Positions 50,989 through 64,000 of a stretch of 64,000 nucleotides of DNA are shown here, piece by piece (the stretch's first letter is position 1; each line of letters starts with the position of its first letter). Origin of the DNA: Claviceps africana (taxonomy: Eukaryota; Ascomycota; Sordariomycetes; Hypocreales; Clavicipitaceae); NCBI GenBank assembly GCA_018360145.1, contig SRPY01000045.1:1-64000 (forward strand). Reading direction: 5' to 3'. Under the pieces are notes generated by a model, which made no database searches, was not told where the DNA came from, and saw only the letters and a list, made by a program, of their open reading frames with translations. The position numbers were made by a program, and so were the translations under genes.

Positions 50989-53900
50989 AAGAAACTTTCG
51001 CAATTTCGCCCACACTATAATAACGCTGCGGAATCGACTTAAATTAACTTAAAAAGCAGATAAAAAGTTTTACTATATTTATTTACCCCCCTTTATAATA
51101 GTATATTAAACTTAAAGTATAAGTATAGTAAGTAATGTAATAATAATAAATATTAATATAGAAAACTATAGCCTTTTATAAAGTTATTATAATCCCTTTA
51201 TTTACTATAGTAAGTTTATAGTAGAAAACTAAGTTAATACTATAGTTAATATAGCTTCAAACTAAATATTAATTTATTTATAATAGAAATATAATAAAAT
51301 TACTAAGCTTATATTAACCTTTTTATTAAAAGGAGTTTAAAAGATTATTCTATATATTATTAATATAGAAATAATATAGGCCTATTATAGGTAACTTACT
51401 AACCTTTAAAAACTAGTTATAACTACTAACCTTAAAGCAATAGTTAAAAGGGTAATTAAAAAGGCTATTTAGCTTAGAACTACACTAGCTATAATATAAG
51501 TTAGAATTATAGCTAGCAGCACTACCTTAATAACTAATAAACTTATTTACTTAGCTGCCTCTATAGTAATACTGCCTTATATTTATAGAGAGACTATTAT
51601 TAAAGGTAACTTAATTAGTAAAGTAATTAAATAGTATAGCTTAAAAGATATTATTTATATTATTAAAAAAGCTATAGATAAAGACACTATAGTAGCTATA
51701 AAGCGCCTTTATAGTAGTAATATAGTAGTTATCTTTAAAGATATAGCTTAACTTTATATTAAAATTATAAAATAAGTTTAAATTACCTTTAGCTTAAATA
51801 TAATACTAAATTAATAAATGTTTAGTATTATTATTAAAGAATTCCCTATTTATTATATATATTAAGTTACTAAAGAAGATATCCTTTACTACCTTACCTT
51901 TATTAATAGTAGTAATATTGCTAAGGTTATAATATAAAAACTCTATAGCACTATAATATAAGCCCCTTTTATCCTTAAAATTAAAGATATTAATATAGCT
52001 AATAAACTATACTATAGAGGAGTTATTTATAAAGCTAAAATATTTAAAGCTAAATTATATAATAAAGCTCTTTACTTATACTAATACTATTAATACTTTA
52101 AATTTAGCTATATTACTATATACTATACTATAACTTTATATTATAGCTACTATACTACTATTAAGTATACTTTTAAGACTAACTACTTAACTATTATAGG
52201 TATAAGGTAGAAGTAATATACTAATTATATAAATACTTACTTTATTTAGTTAAAACACTACTTAATTACTAATAACTATTAAATAAAAGCCTATACTATA
52301 TACTTAAGCTAGTTTAATAGCTTTACTACTTTATTTATATTAACCCTTATAAATATAAATAGCTAAATTAAGGTTTAAATCTATAGCTATTATAAATAAG
52401 CTAGTAATACTCTTTTTAATAAAGCTTTACTTTAAAAGTATAGTAAGCGCCTTTAAGGTAGCTATAATTAATACTTAAGCCTTAATATAATATTTATACC
52501 CCCTTTATTAAGGCTTTAAGGCGCTATTAAGGCCTTCCTTAGCTATTACCTTAGCATTAAGTTAGCCCCTTTATTATAAAAAACCCCTTTACTCTTTAAT
52601 TAAATATAATATTGTAAGTAATATATTAAAATATATAAAAGAAAATATAATTTATTTACTTAGCTCTTAGGTTTTAACTTAAGACTAATATAGTAGTATT
52701 TTAAAAACTATATAGTATTAATAAAGACCTTTTAAACTTAAGCTTAAGTTTTTATTAACTTATAGCTTAAAATAAAAGAATAGCTATTTATATTTACTAT
52801 TAATATAGCCTTAGCTTATAAATAATATAGTTTAGTATTAATTAGTATACTATAACTGTTTATAATATTAATATCTACTTTATTTACTCTTTTATTTATT
52901 ATTATAACTAAATAACTCCCTTTTATAACTTCTTTATAGAACTATTATAGCATTACTATATCTTTATTAATAACTTTAATTAATACTACTCCCTTTAAAA
53001 CTAATATAACTATATATTACTTAGTAGTAATAAACTTTTCATAGTTATAACTTAATAGTAACTTAGGTTTATTATACTTTAAGGTAAAATAATATAATAA
53101 GTATAAAGTAAGAGAGATAGTATTATTAACTATATTTAGTTTTTTACTAACCTTTAAACTTAATTTTTAAAAGAATTAAACTTTATTAAGTTTAACTACA
53201 TTTTATAGTTTATTTACATTACCTTTTATAATTATAGTTCTATAACTACTACTATTAAATAACCTTTATATTACTTTAAATAGCTTTAAATAAATAAAAT
53301 GCTTATTATTATAAAGGTAATGTACTACTTTTACCCTTTCTTTATATTAATTATCTTTAATATCTTTTATTAAAGTAACTCCTTTACTATATAATTTATA
53401 ATTAAACTTACTACTATTACTACTTTTTTTATATTAAAGGGCCTTTATAATGCCTTTAAAGTATAGCTATAGTAAACCTTTAAAGTTTATAAAGCTATTT
53501 ATAATATAAAATATACTTAAAGACTTTAGTAACGCTACTATATTAAAGTCAGTTAATAGGCTACTATTAATATAGCCTTAAATTAAAAATAAGTTATTTA
53601 TAATAAATAATATAGCTTTTAATGTTATATAATAGTAAATATAATAGCTAAAAAAAGTAACCTTTAAAAACTAAAATAATAGGCTTAACTTTATAGTAGT
53701 TTATTACTTAAAACTATTTAAGTCTTAGCCCTTTATTATAATAGTAATAGTATACCTTTAGCTACCTTTTATTATAATAAAGTAGAGGTATTCTTTAATA
53801 AATTCTTTTTTACCTTAACTATTTATATAGATAATATATTAATTAATCTTAGCCTTTAACTTAACTTTACTATATTTTTAAAGGAAAACTACTTTATAGC

Positions 53901-56900
53901 CTTAAAAATATATAATATAATTAAAGGATTAGCTAGCTAAAAAGCCTTTAAACTTAATAAGCTTTTAATAGAGTTCCTTAAAGCCTATAGTAAACTATTT
54001 ATTAATGTTTTCTTTAACTTATTTAATATATACTACTATATTAAGCACTACTTAGCTTTATTTTAAAAGGCTAAAGTTATAGTTCTTTATAAGCTAGGAA
54101 AGTTATTAAAAGAAAGGAAGTATATTAATATATAGAGATTAATCTCCCTTTTTAATATTATAAGTAAGGTATTAAAAGCAGCAGTAATAGTATAAATTAC
54201 CTATATAGCTAAAGAGGGCAGCGCTTTTTTAAAGCTTTAAATAAATAACTATATTAATTATTCTATAGAGGTAGCTTTTACTATTTTAATAAAAGCTATA
54301 TATATAATATAGTATTATAATAGCACTATATTACTTTTTTAGCTTAATATTTTAACTACCTTTAATATAATATATTATATAAAACTTATTTATATAATAG
54401 TCTTTATTAATTTCTCTATATAAATAGTATATTAAACTTAAGCCTTTATTATATTATATAAAGCCTATTTTATATTTAATAGCTAAATAGCAGCCCTTTA
54501 TATAGTACCTATAGGGGTCCTTTAAAGGTCCTTTATATCCTTAATTCTCTTTCTTTTTTATATTACTTTACTTTATATTAAATTTATAATAGTTAACTTT
54601 ATATTAATACTTAGCTTTTTTAATAATACTAATATTTTAATATATAGCTATATAATAAAGAAGACTTAAGCCTAACTTAAAACTATTTAGGTAGTTTATT
54701 AAAAATAGTTCTATAAATTAAGCTTAAAGTTTTATTTATAGAAAAGTAAACTTATTTACTTTAGTAAAAAAAAATAGCTAATAATAACGCTAATTTAACT
54801 TAAAACTATAATAGTTTAACTAATATAGTTAGCTTATTTCCTTAGTATTTAGATTTACTATAAACTTTAATAAAAGGCTTATTAGCTTAAGCTTACTATA
54901 AAACTAATATAGTAGTAACTTACTTTTATTACACTCTTTATATTTACTTAAAGGTACTTACTATATAAATTTAAACTTCTTTATACTTAAGTTATTTAAA
55001 GCTTTATTAATTATAATATAGGCTTATATTATACTTTAACTAAATATAAAGATATAATTAAAGGTATTATTAAAGCCTTTACTATAAAGTAAACTTAATA
55101 CCTTTATACTATTATTAATATTTATAAAGCTATACTATAGTTTTTAATTAAAACTAAGGTAGTAATCCCCCTTTTAAACCTATACTTTAATTACTAAACT
55201 TAATAATTTTATAATAAAATTAAGGTAAATAAAATAGTTAATAAAATCTAAATAGTTTATACTTTAATAGTAACCTACCTTTAATATAATACTTAATATA
55301 AAAGATAACTCTATATTAACTATATATTACTTTTAACTTAGCCTTTACTAAACCCTACTATATTCTCCATATTTAAAACATTAAAATTAAACTAAAAAGA
55401 GTAATAGCTTTAAAAATAAGCTTTAATAACTTATTAATACTTAAGCTAATACTTTATTATAGCTAAATAAAATCTAAACTTTTACTTTAAAAAAAAAATA
55501 CTTTAACTTTACTACTACTTTATTAAATTTAAATTATTAGCTTTAGTTTAGCTTTATATTAAAAAAATTAGCTTTAACTCCTTCCTTTACTTTTATTATA
55601 TCTTTAATATAAACTTATTAATATACTACTATTAAAGTAACTATAAAGATATTTACTACTTTATTTTTTAATACTTTAAATATAATTATTTTTACCTTTT
55701 AAAGTTTAAAATAAGCTTAATTTAAAATCTAAGGGAAATTTATATTACCTTTAACTAACTTAGCTTTATATAATACTTAATAAAGTAGCTCTTTAAAACT
55801 AATTATCTTTTATACTTTTAATTTACCTTTACTTTATAAAAGAAATAGTAGTAAATAATAGTACCTTTTAGTTCTTAATATAAGCTTAATATAGGCCCCT
55901 TTACTACTTTACCTTTACTACTTTAAACCACTATTATATTATACTTTAGTATTTACATTAATATTAATATATAACTATATTAAACTATATATTATTTTAT
56001 TTTATCTTTTTAAAAACTTTTTAAAAAAAATATAATAAAGGAAAAAAAATAAAAAAAAAGGAAAAAAAAAATAAAAATAAAAAATAAAATAAAAAAAAAC
56101 TCTTAGCTTAATAGCTATAAAGCTAACTATAGGGCTGCTTATATATCTTTATCTCTCTCCTACTATAGCCCTTACTTTAGCCTCTTTTTCTCTTTACTTC
56201 CCTGTCTTCTTTCCCTTTCTCTCTCTCCCTCTTGTCTTTACTTCTCTTTAATATAGCGCTACTATAAATACTAGCTACTTTTATTAAGGACTGCTTTATT
56301 AAATTATTATATTACTTTAGTATATTAATAATATAGCTTATATAAGCTAGTATTTTATATTTATAGACACTACTATATATAGTAGTTATAATAAAGACTT
56401 AATTTAAGCCTTATATTAAAGCTACTTTAGTATTAATAAAGCATTAAGCTATTTACTAAATAACTTTATATAAGTTATACTATATAAAGTTAGCTATTAC
56501 TATACCTTTATTAAGGGGTTAAATTAAATTTATATTAAACTTTATAAAATAGTTTAGATTATATTATATTTAAAAGTTAAGGACCTTTTATACTATATTA
56601 TAAATTATTATTAAGTTAAATAGAGCTTACTTTAATTAGTATTTAACTTAACTTTATATTAAACCTTAAAAACTTATTAAGTATACCTTACTAAGCTATA
56701 TATATTTATAATAATTTAAACTAATACTTAAAATTTAAATTAATTATAGTGCCTTTACTATAAGTTTAAGTTAAATATTTATTAAATTAATTATAGTAAT
56801 ATATACTAAGGTTTTCTATTTTACTAAAGTAAAGGGAGTAAAGGTATATTTACTTTACACTTTATATAAATTAAAGTTAAGGCTTAAGTAAGTATAAAAA

Positions 56901-57791
56901 GGAATTAAGAATTTACTAAAGGGCCTTTAACTTTTAATTAACTAACTATTTTCTTTATTACTTAGGATTAATATAATATTAAGGGTTTAAGTTAGCTTTA
57001 ATATAGGGATTAAAATAGCTTTATATTTAACTTTAAAAAAGAAAGGAGTATTTATAATTTTTTATTTAAGTATAAAGAGAAAAAGAGAGAAAAAAAGGAA
57101 AAAACCTTTAAAAGGGTTCCCTTTATTTATAAAAAAAGAGTAGCGCCTTAAATTATTTATTAAATTATTTATTAATATACTAAACCTATTTAAGTAATTA
57201 ATAACTACTATTCTATTACTATACTATACCTACACTACCTATTATTAAGGCTTAACTTAGTTCTATATTTAGTACCTACTAAATTAGTAACTCTTAATAA
57301 TTTAGTGTATAATAATTACTTAATTTAGTAATTAGCGTGCCCCTAAATTAGTAGCGTAGCTACGCTATAATTTATAATTTTTTATAACCTTCTATACCCC
57401 CCTATATTGCCTTACGTTCTATAGTATATAGCTAGTATACTACACCCCTTTTAATAACCTAACTTAGCCCTAAATAAAGCCTAATCTAAGCCTATAGAGT
57501 CTTTACCCCCCTTTATTTAAATTTAATACATTTTTATATACCTTTTTATACACACTACCTATACCCTTTACTAAACTCCTTTTAGTAACTATAGTTAAAG
57601 CTTAGTTAGTAATATATTAATTTTTATAATAAACATTACTTAAGGCTTAATTTAAGCCTTTTTAATACCTATATCTACTACTATATATAGGTTTTCCCCT
57701 TTATTTTAGGGTTTTTTCTATATAGATTACTAAGATAAGGTACTAGCTAAGGGCTCTATGCCCCCTAAAGTAAATAAAATAAATAAATAAA
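50989..57791 (+). mobile_element. LINE B1, second Tad1-like family, full length 6.8 kb, inserted in LINE A4
   Basis: It begins AAGAAACTTTCGCAATTTCG and shares the leader pattern of family A but diverges from it afterwards, so it is a separate family. It ends in a TAAA-type tail at 57,791 and has a 15-bp target duplication. RT blocks lie in one plus-strand frame between 54,322 and 54,640. The 3' UTR has an A-rich stretch (56,035-56,100), a pyrimidine-rich stretch (56,140-56,245), and a less mutated end (57,290-57,780) containing the perfect palindrome AGCGTAGCTACGCT (57,353-57,366). A second copy, reversed, lies at 61,415 to the window end. RIP damage is somewhat lighter than in family A. Confidence 0.9.
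54322..54640 (+). pseudogene. Decayed LINE reverse transcriptase of B1
   Basis: One frame holds STILLF-stop-LNILTTFN (54,322 on), fitting the LLQLDxSGAFD block; GVL-stop-RSFIS (54,514 on), fitting GVPQGSPLS; and FFNN at 54,616-54,627, fitting the F-V-D-D catalytic site. The stops fall where Gln codons are expected, as C-to-T change would produce. Confidence 0.82.
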
Positions 57792-58368
57792 TAAAAGATA
57801 TACTTTTAAACCTTTAAATAAAGAATAAAGTTAATTACTTTATAAAAGTTACCTTTAATATATTTATAGAATTAATAAAAATAGTGTAATATTATAGTAA
57901 AATTATATTATTACTTTAATTTAATATATTTATAGCCTTTAATACTATTTATTACTATTATTTTTTTTATATTCTTTTAACTTTTAATATATTTATTTAA
58001 ATAAAAGTATAAACTTAAGCTTTTATTATTAATTATATTACCTATCTCTTTTTTAATAATTAATTAATAAAAGCTTTATTTATTATTATTAAAGTTTTAT
58101 AAAGGTTATTAATTTCCTTTATTTTTTTTTACTTTATATAGTACCTTTATATTAAAAGCTTTAAACTATATAATTTATATTTATCTTTAGCTTTTTTAAT
58201 AATATAAATATCCTTATTTATAAATATATAGTAAAGGAGATATAAAAATAACTTAAAGATATATAAAGTATATATTAAAAGTAGTTCTTTAAGTTTAGCT
58301 TTAATTTCTACCTTTAAAAAAGTAAACTAATTTATTTTACTTAAAAGTATATAGTAATTATAATATTA
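57792..58368 (+). mobile_element. LINE A4, middle portion between B1 and the solo LTR
   Basis: This continues A4 with AAAAGATATACTTTTAAACC, matching A3 near 24,965. It contains the A-family RT blocks (LDI..AFD near 57,905-57,950, GxPQGSP near 58,090-58,150, FFNN at 58,192-58,203). It ends in the target duplication TATTA at 58,364-58,368. Confidence 0.88.
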
Positions 58369-58606
58369 TGTGATGGGCTAGGTCTTTAACCTAGCCTAGC
58401 TTAGCCTGCAGCTGGCGGCGGTTGCCAAGCCCTGCGTACGACCGGCAATATAAGTGTTAATTGACCAGAGACCCGCAACTCTGATCAATACGTATCCTTT
58501 TGTCCTAGCTACTAGTGCAGCTGGCACGCAGCTAGCAAAGGATGTGCTAACCCCACTATGTCTGCGCCTGACACTCGCGATGGCCCAATCGGGCTAGACC
58601 ATAACA
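58369..58606. mobile_element. Solo LTR (element E), 238 bp, unmutated, inserted in LINE A4
   Basis: It begins TGTGATGGGCTAG and ends CTAGACCATAACA, with imperfect terminal inverted repeats of about 13 bp. It is flanked by the 5-bp direct repeat TATTA (58,364-58,368 and 58,607-58,611). Removing it and one TATTA restores the A-family sequence seen near 25,540. TG..CA ends, a 5-bp target duplication and the size fit a solo LTR left by recombination between two LTRs. Composition is ordinary, with many CA and TG steps, so it was not RIP-mutated. A small non-autonomous DNA element is a less likely reading. Confidence 0.8.
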
Positions 58607-61414
58607 TATTAATTTTATTTAATACTACTATAATATAGTTTATTTAGTTAGCTTAGTTCTTTAAGATTTAAATTTATTAAAAACTATATTAATAAATATA
58701 TTAAAAAAAAGTTAAAGTAAAATTAAAGTAGTAATAATTTATATTTATAATATTAATAATATTTATTTAAAGTTATTTACTTAATAATACTTACCTCCTT
58801 TATATATAAATAATTTAAAGTATAATTATATATAGTATAGCTTTATACTATATCTTTATAGAAATAAATAATAAAGTAAAAGGTATTATTAAAGTATTTA
58901 TTATTAAATAATTAAAATACCTTAAAGTAATTATTAATATATTTAAAGCTATACCTTAATTCTTTATTAAAACTAAGGTAGTAATTACTTTAATTAATTT
59001 ATATTTAAACTTTTAATCTCTTAACTTTTATAAAAGAATTAAAAATAATAATATAGTAAATAAAATATATATTACTTATATAATAATAATAAATTAACTT
59101 TATTACTACCTTTACTATTATTAAAGCGAACTACTTTATATAAATAACTACTTTAAATATATATTATTTATATTTTAACTATATAATTACTTTATAAAGC
59201 CTTTATTAATAAAAGCTTTAGCCTTTAAATAAAAGAATTATTAATATTATAAATAAATTATAATAAAAGTATATTAAACTTAGCTGAAATATATAGTAGC
59301 TAAATATAAGCCTTAATTTATATTTATTTTAAAAGTTATTTAACTTTATAAAGGGCTAGTTAAGTATAAATCTATTACTTTAATATAAATATATATAGAA
59401 AAGATTAGCTTTAACTCCTTTTTTTTAATATATATTTAATATAAATTTATTAATTTACTACTATTAAACTAACTTTAAAGACTACTATTACCTTTTATTA
59501 TTATATTTAATTTATAATTAATTAATATTAATTAATATTAAGCTATTTTTGCTTTATAACTACTATAATATATATATTACACTTAACTTTAATAAGCTAG
59601 CTATATCTTTTATAAAATAGCGAATTAATATATAAAAATTACTTTAATTTACTTTAATATACTATTTATAAAGGTAATAAAATTAAAACTATTAAAGAAG
59701 TAAAACCTCTTTAATATTATATTATAACTACTATATATCTTTATAAAGCTTTAAAAAGAAAAGATATAGCTAATAAATAAAGCTTTAAAGAAAAAAAAAG
59801 TATACCTTTAATATTAATTTATATTAAAAATAATTTAAAACTATAATAAAGCTTTAAAGAAAAAAGATATAGCTATTAAGTAAAGCTTTTAAAAAGAAAG
59901 AGGTATACCTTTAATATTAACTTATATTAAAAACACTATAATAAAGCTTTTAAAAAGAAAGATATAAATAATAAATAAAGCTTTTAAAAAGAAAGAGGTA
60001 TATCTTTAATATTAATTTATATTAAAAATAATATGAAACTATAGTAAGGCTTTAAAGAAGAAAAATATAATTAATAAGTAAAGCTTTTAAAAAAAAGAGG
60101 TAGCTATTAAGTAAAGCTTTAAAAAAGAAAGAGGTATACCTTTAATATTAATTTATATTAAAAATAATATAAAACTATAGTAAATCCTTAAAAAAAAAGA
60201 ATATAGCTAATAAATAAGGTTTTTAAGAAGAAAGAGGTAGCTACTATATAGTAAAAGTATATATTAAAGCTAAATTTAATATAAAGCTAAGCTAAATATA
60301 TTATAAAACTAAACCACTATCTTTATTTATTTTTTTTAAAAATAAAAAAAAAACTAAAGGCTATACCTTTATATTAGCTTTACTTTATATTTACTATTAC
60401 TTTACTTTATTTATATTATTTACCTTTATTTCTATCTCTTTTTTGTTACTTTCTTTCTTTTTATATTAATTTTAACTTAATTTTATAGTAAAGCTATATA
60501 TTTTTTATAAAATATTATTTTATTTCTTTAAAGTATTAATAATATACTATACTTATAGTATTATTTTATTTTAAAATAAAGCTAACTTAGCTTTACTTTA
60601 TTTCCCTTTTACTTCTTTATTATATTATTATATAAAATATATTACTATATTTTAAGTAGCTATATATTTATTATTTTATATATATTATTACTACTATAGT
60701 AGTATTAATATAAATTTAAAGTAAATTTATATTAATAACTTTATTAAAGGTATAAAGATTTTATATATTTATTACTTATTTAATAGCCTCTTTATGAACT
60801 ATAATATTTAAATTAATTTATAATATTAATTAAATATTATATTAAAACTAAATTAAATAAAGACCTACTTTTTTATAATATTTTTTCTACTTTAAATATT
60901 TAAAATAAATACTACTATTACTTAATTAAAAATATAATAAATTAGTATTAAAATTAAGTTAATATTAATATAAATACTTACTAAATAAATTATAATATTA
61001 TTTTTTAATATCTTTTACCTTAATTAAATAAAGTAAATAAAAGAGGTTATATAATACTTTAAGTTAAATATAAATTAATTATAGTATTAAATTAAAAAAG
61101 GGATAGCTATTTATATCCTTTTTAATAGTTAAATTTAATAGTATTTTCTTTAATATAGTATTATTAAAGTAAAACTAATATTAATATAAAATTATTATAG
61201 TAAAGGGAGAGGGGGATATTTATAATTTTTAATAATAAAAAAAAAAAGAAGATATTAAGTAAGGTAAAGGGAGCCCTCTTTATAGCTAAAACCCCCCCCC
61301 CTTTAATAACTAATAGATAGCTAGTAGCTAAACTATATAGTCTTTATAATATTATATAAATCTCTATAGAAGCTAGTAGTTAATTCTTAATATTAAGGTA
61401 GTAATTAGCTAAAT
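58607..61414 (+). mobile_element. LINE A4, 3' portion up to the B2 insertion
   Basis: This continues A4 downstream of the RT. It keeps the tandem-repeat block (about 59,745-60,245, more units than A3), the pyrimidine-rich 3' UTR part (about 60,370-60,470) and the 1.16-kb stretch absent from A1. It is cut near 61,414 by the tail of reversed LINE B2, before the family terminus, so the end of A4 should lie beyond the window on the far side of B2. Confidence 0.82.
59745..60245 (+). repeat. Tandem repeats in the 3' UTR of LINE A4
   Basis: Repeated units start with a GCTTTAAAGA-type core and alternate short and long forms, as in A3 but with more units. Phrases such as GAGGTATACCTTTAATATTA recur at least four times. 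Confidence 0.75.
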
Positions 61415-64000
61415 ATTTATTTATTTATTTATTTACTTTAGGGGGCATAGAGCCCTTAGCTAGTACCTTATTTTAGTGACCTATATAGGAAAAACCTTAG
61501 AATAAGGGGGAAAACCTATATATAATAGTAGGTATAGGTATTAAAGGGGCTTAAATTAAGCCTTAAGCAGTATTTATTATAAAAATTAGTATATTACTAG
61601 CTAAGCTTTAGCTATAGTTACTAAAAGGAGTTTAATAAAAGGCGTAAATAGTGTATATAAAAAGGCATATAAAAACATATTAAATTTAAAGGGGGGGGGG
61701 TAAGGACTATATAGTTTTATATTAAGCTTTATTTAAGGCTAAGCTAAGTTATTAAAGGAGGTATAGTATACTAGCTATATACTATAAAATATAAGGTAGT
61801 GTAGAAAGGTATAGAAGGTGATAAAAGGTTATAGGTTATAATATAGCTATACTACTAATTTAAAGGCACGCTAATTATTAAATTAAGTAATTATTATATA
61901 TTAAATTATTAAAAGTTATTAATTTAGTAGGTATTAAATATAAAACTAAATTAAGCCTTAGTAGTAAGTAATATAGGTATAGTGTAGTAATAAAATAGTA
62001 GTTATTAATTACTTAAATAGGTTTAGTATATTAGTAAATAATTTAATAAATAATTTAAAGTATTACTCTTTTTTTATAAATAAAAGGGACCCCTTTAAGG
62101 GTTTTTTCTTTTTTTCTCTCTTTTTCTCTTTATATTTAGTTAAAAAATTATAAATACCTCTTTCCCTTTTAAAATTTAATATAAGGCTATTTTAGTCCTT
62201 ATATTAAAGCTACTTTAAAACTTTAGTATTATATTAATCCTAAATAGTAAAGAAAATAGTTAATTAATTAAAAGTTAAAGGCCTTTTAATAAATATTTAA
62301 TCCCCTTTTACACTTATTTAGGCTTTAACTTTAATCTATATAAGGTATAAAGTAAGCATTTCTATACTCCCCTTACTTTATTAAAATAAAAGATTTTAGT
62401 ATTTATTACTATAATTAATTTAATAGATATTTAATATAGATTTATAGTAAGGCTACTATAGTTAACTTAAATTCTAAATATTAATTTAAACTATTTTAAA
62501 TATATATAGCTTAATAAATTATACTTAATAAGTTTAAGGTTTAAAGTAAAGTTAAATTAAATATTATTTAAAGTAAGCCCTACTTAATATAGTAGTAGTT
62601 TATAATATAGTATAAAAAGTTATAGACTTTTAAGCTTAATATATCTTAAGTAATTCTATAGTATTTAATATAAGTTTAACTTAATTCTTTAACAAAGGTA
62701 TATTAATAACTAATATTATATAGCGTAATTTATATAAGGTTATTTAGTAAATAACTAAGTGCTTTATTAATACTAAATTAGCTTTAATATAGGGTTTAAA
62801 TTAGGCCTTTATTATAACTATTAGCTATAATAGTATTTTTAAGTATAGAATACTAGTTTATATAAACTAAATTACCTATTTATTAAAGTAATAAAATAAC
62901 TTAATAAAATAGTCTTTAATAGAAGTAGGTAGGGCTTATACTAACTTTAAAGTAATAGTAAAGGGGTTTAAAAATAAAAAAGAAAGGGATAATAATAGTA
63001 GTAATAAAGTAAAGAGAGAAGAGATTTAAAAAAGGGGCTATAGTAAAAGAGGTATAGAGATATATAGGCGGCCTTATAGCTAGCTCTATAGCTAATAAAT
63101 TTAGGTTTTTTTATTTTTTTTTATTTTTTTTATAAATAAAATAGAATAATTTAAGGCTTAATTTAGTTATGTATTAATACTAATATAAATACTAAGGTAT
63201 AATATATTAGCGGTTTAAAGTAATAGAGATAAAGCAGTAAAGGGGCCTATATTAAGCTTATATTAAGAATTAAAAGGTATTATTATTTACTACTATTCTT
63301 TTTATAGAGTAAAGGTAAGTTAAAAATATAAAAAGTAATTAGTTTTAAAAAGCTACTTTACTAAGTATTATATAAAGCTAAGCTAATTAAAGGTAATGTA
63401 AATTTCCTTTAAGTTTTAAATTAAGCTTACTTTAAACCTTAAAAAGTAAAGGTAGTTATATTTAAAGTATTAAAAAATAAAGTAGTAAATATCTTTATAA
63501 TTACTTTAATAATAGTATATTAATAAGTTTATATTAAAGATATAGTAAAAGTAAAAAAAGGAGTTAAAGTTAATTTTCTTAATATAAAGCTAAATTAAAG
63601 CTAATAATTTAAATTTAATAAAGTAATAGTAAAGTTAAAGTGCCTTTTTTTTAAAGTAAAAGTTTAGGTTTTATTTAATTATAATAAAGTATTAACTTAG
63701 GTATTAATAAACTATTAAAGCTTATTTTTAAAGCTCTTACTCTTTTTAGTTTAATTTTAATATTTTAAATATAAAGAATATAGTAAAGTTTAATAAAGGC
63801 TAAGTTAAAAGTAGTATATAGTTAATATAGAGTTATTTTTTATATTAAGCACTAGATTAAAGGTAGATTACTATTAAAGTATAGGCTATTTAGATTTTAT
63901 TAGCTATTTTATTTACCTTAATTTTATTATAAAATTATTAAGCTTAGTAGTTAAAGTATAAGTTTAAAGGAGAAATTATTACCTTAATTTTAATTAAAAA
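61415..64000 (-). mobile_element. LINE B2, second family-B copy, reversed, 3' end only (runs off the window)
   Basis: It starts with the reversed tail (repeats of TTTA, 61,415-61,440) and then the reversed family-B terminus (GGGGGCATAGAGCCCTTAGC near 61,440). It matches B1 in reverse through the 3' UTR: the palindrome region near 61,850 in mutated form, and the A-rich stretch as T-rich at about 63,105-63,135. The RT would lie just past position 64,000, judging from its distance to the 3' end in B1. It is RIP-degraded. Confidence 0.85.

Noticed and set aside
53829..53845. A second Y-x-D-D site, in LINE B1
   Set aside because: The same short AT-rich string occurs here by chance. The real RT of B1 is the F-x-D-D form at 54,616, with its other blocks in phase.
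59745..60245. A CRISPR-like array
   Set aside because: The units are tandem repeats of unequal length without unique spacers, occur in every long copy of the LINE, and the genome is fungal.
11926..64000. Mitochondrial DNA or a foreign AT-rich genome inserted in the nucleus
   Set aside because: The block consists of nuclear-type LINEs and LTR elements with target duplications, and copies differ by directed C-to-T and G-to-A changes. No mitochondrial genes or tRNAs are seen.
11926..64000. A centromere or telomere-proximal block
   Set aside because: RIP-mutated transposon clusters are typical of centromeres in some fungi, but they also occur elsewhere. No telomere repeat is present, and nothing in the sequence alone separates these options.

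Overview
The window looks like nuclear DNA of a filamentous ascomycete, probably a Sordariomycete. Genes have short introns with GT..AG ends and CTAAC/CTGAC-type branch sites, GC-rich codons, and products typical of such fungi. The other four fifths is transposon sequence destroyed by mutation of the repeat-induced point mutation (RIP) type. The assignment below the level of filamentous ascomycete is a guess.

Positions 1-11,925 are gene-bearing. From left to right: the 5' part of a secreted-protein gene of unknown family (minus strand, cut by the window edge); a gene resembling the TFIIIC subunit Tfc6/Sfc6 (plus); a PAQR/haemolysin-III type seven-helix membrane protein (minus), convergent with Tfc6 and with only 33 bp between the two stop codons; a Tma7-like ribosome-associated small protein (plus); an unrecognised, apparently frameshifted minus-strand coding remnant; and the spliceosomal kinase Prp4 (plus, three exons). 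These are unrelated housekeeping-type genes in conserved-looking single-gene units, not a cluster or pathway.

Positions 11,926-64,000 are an extremely AT-rich block with no intact gene. It can be resolved into nested transposons by their termini, target-site duplications (TSDs) and decayed reverse-transcriptase (RT) motifs. The oldest layer is a Ty3/gypsy-type element (pieces at about 17,957-24,351 and 28,539-29,527). Four copies of a Tad1-like LINE (family A) were identified: A1 at 12,471-17,936 minus; A3 at 24,352-28,538, 5'-truncated; A2 at 29,528-47,011; and A4 at 47,771-61,414. A1, A2 and A3 are placed in this layer by their TSDs. A 12.3-kb LTR retrotransposon (32,294-44,598, 199-bp LTRs, TSD ATAAA) sits inside A2. 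A 6.8-kb LINE of a second family (B1, 50,989-57,791), a 238-bp solo LTR (58,369-58,606) and a second family-B LINE (B2, minus, from about 61,415 to beyond the window) sit inside A4. A 653-bp GC-richer retroposon with a tRNA-like head (47,037-47,689, 14-bp TSD) lies between A2 and A4.

Differences between copies are almost wholly C-to-T and G-to-A, and remaining C is rarely followed by A. This is the expected RIP signature. Two things stand out. The extreme ends of repeats escape mutation, giving small GC-richer islands exactly at element edges. The tRNA-headed retroposon shares a near-identical 17-bp 3'-terminal motif with LINE family A, which suggests it was mobilised by that LINE.
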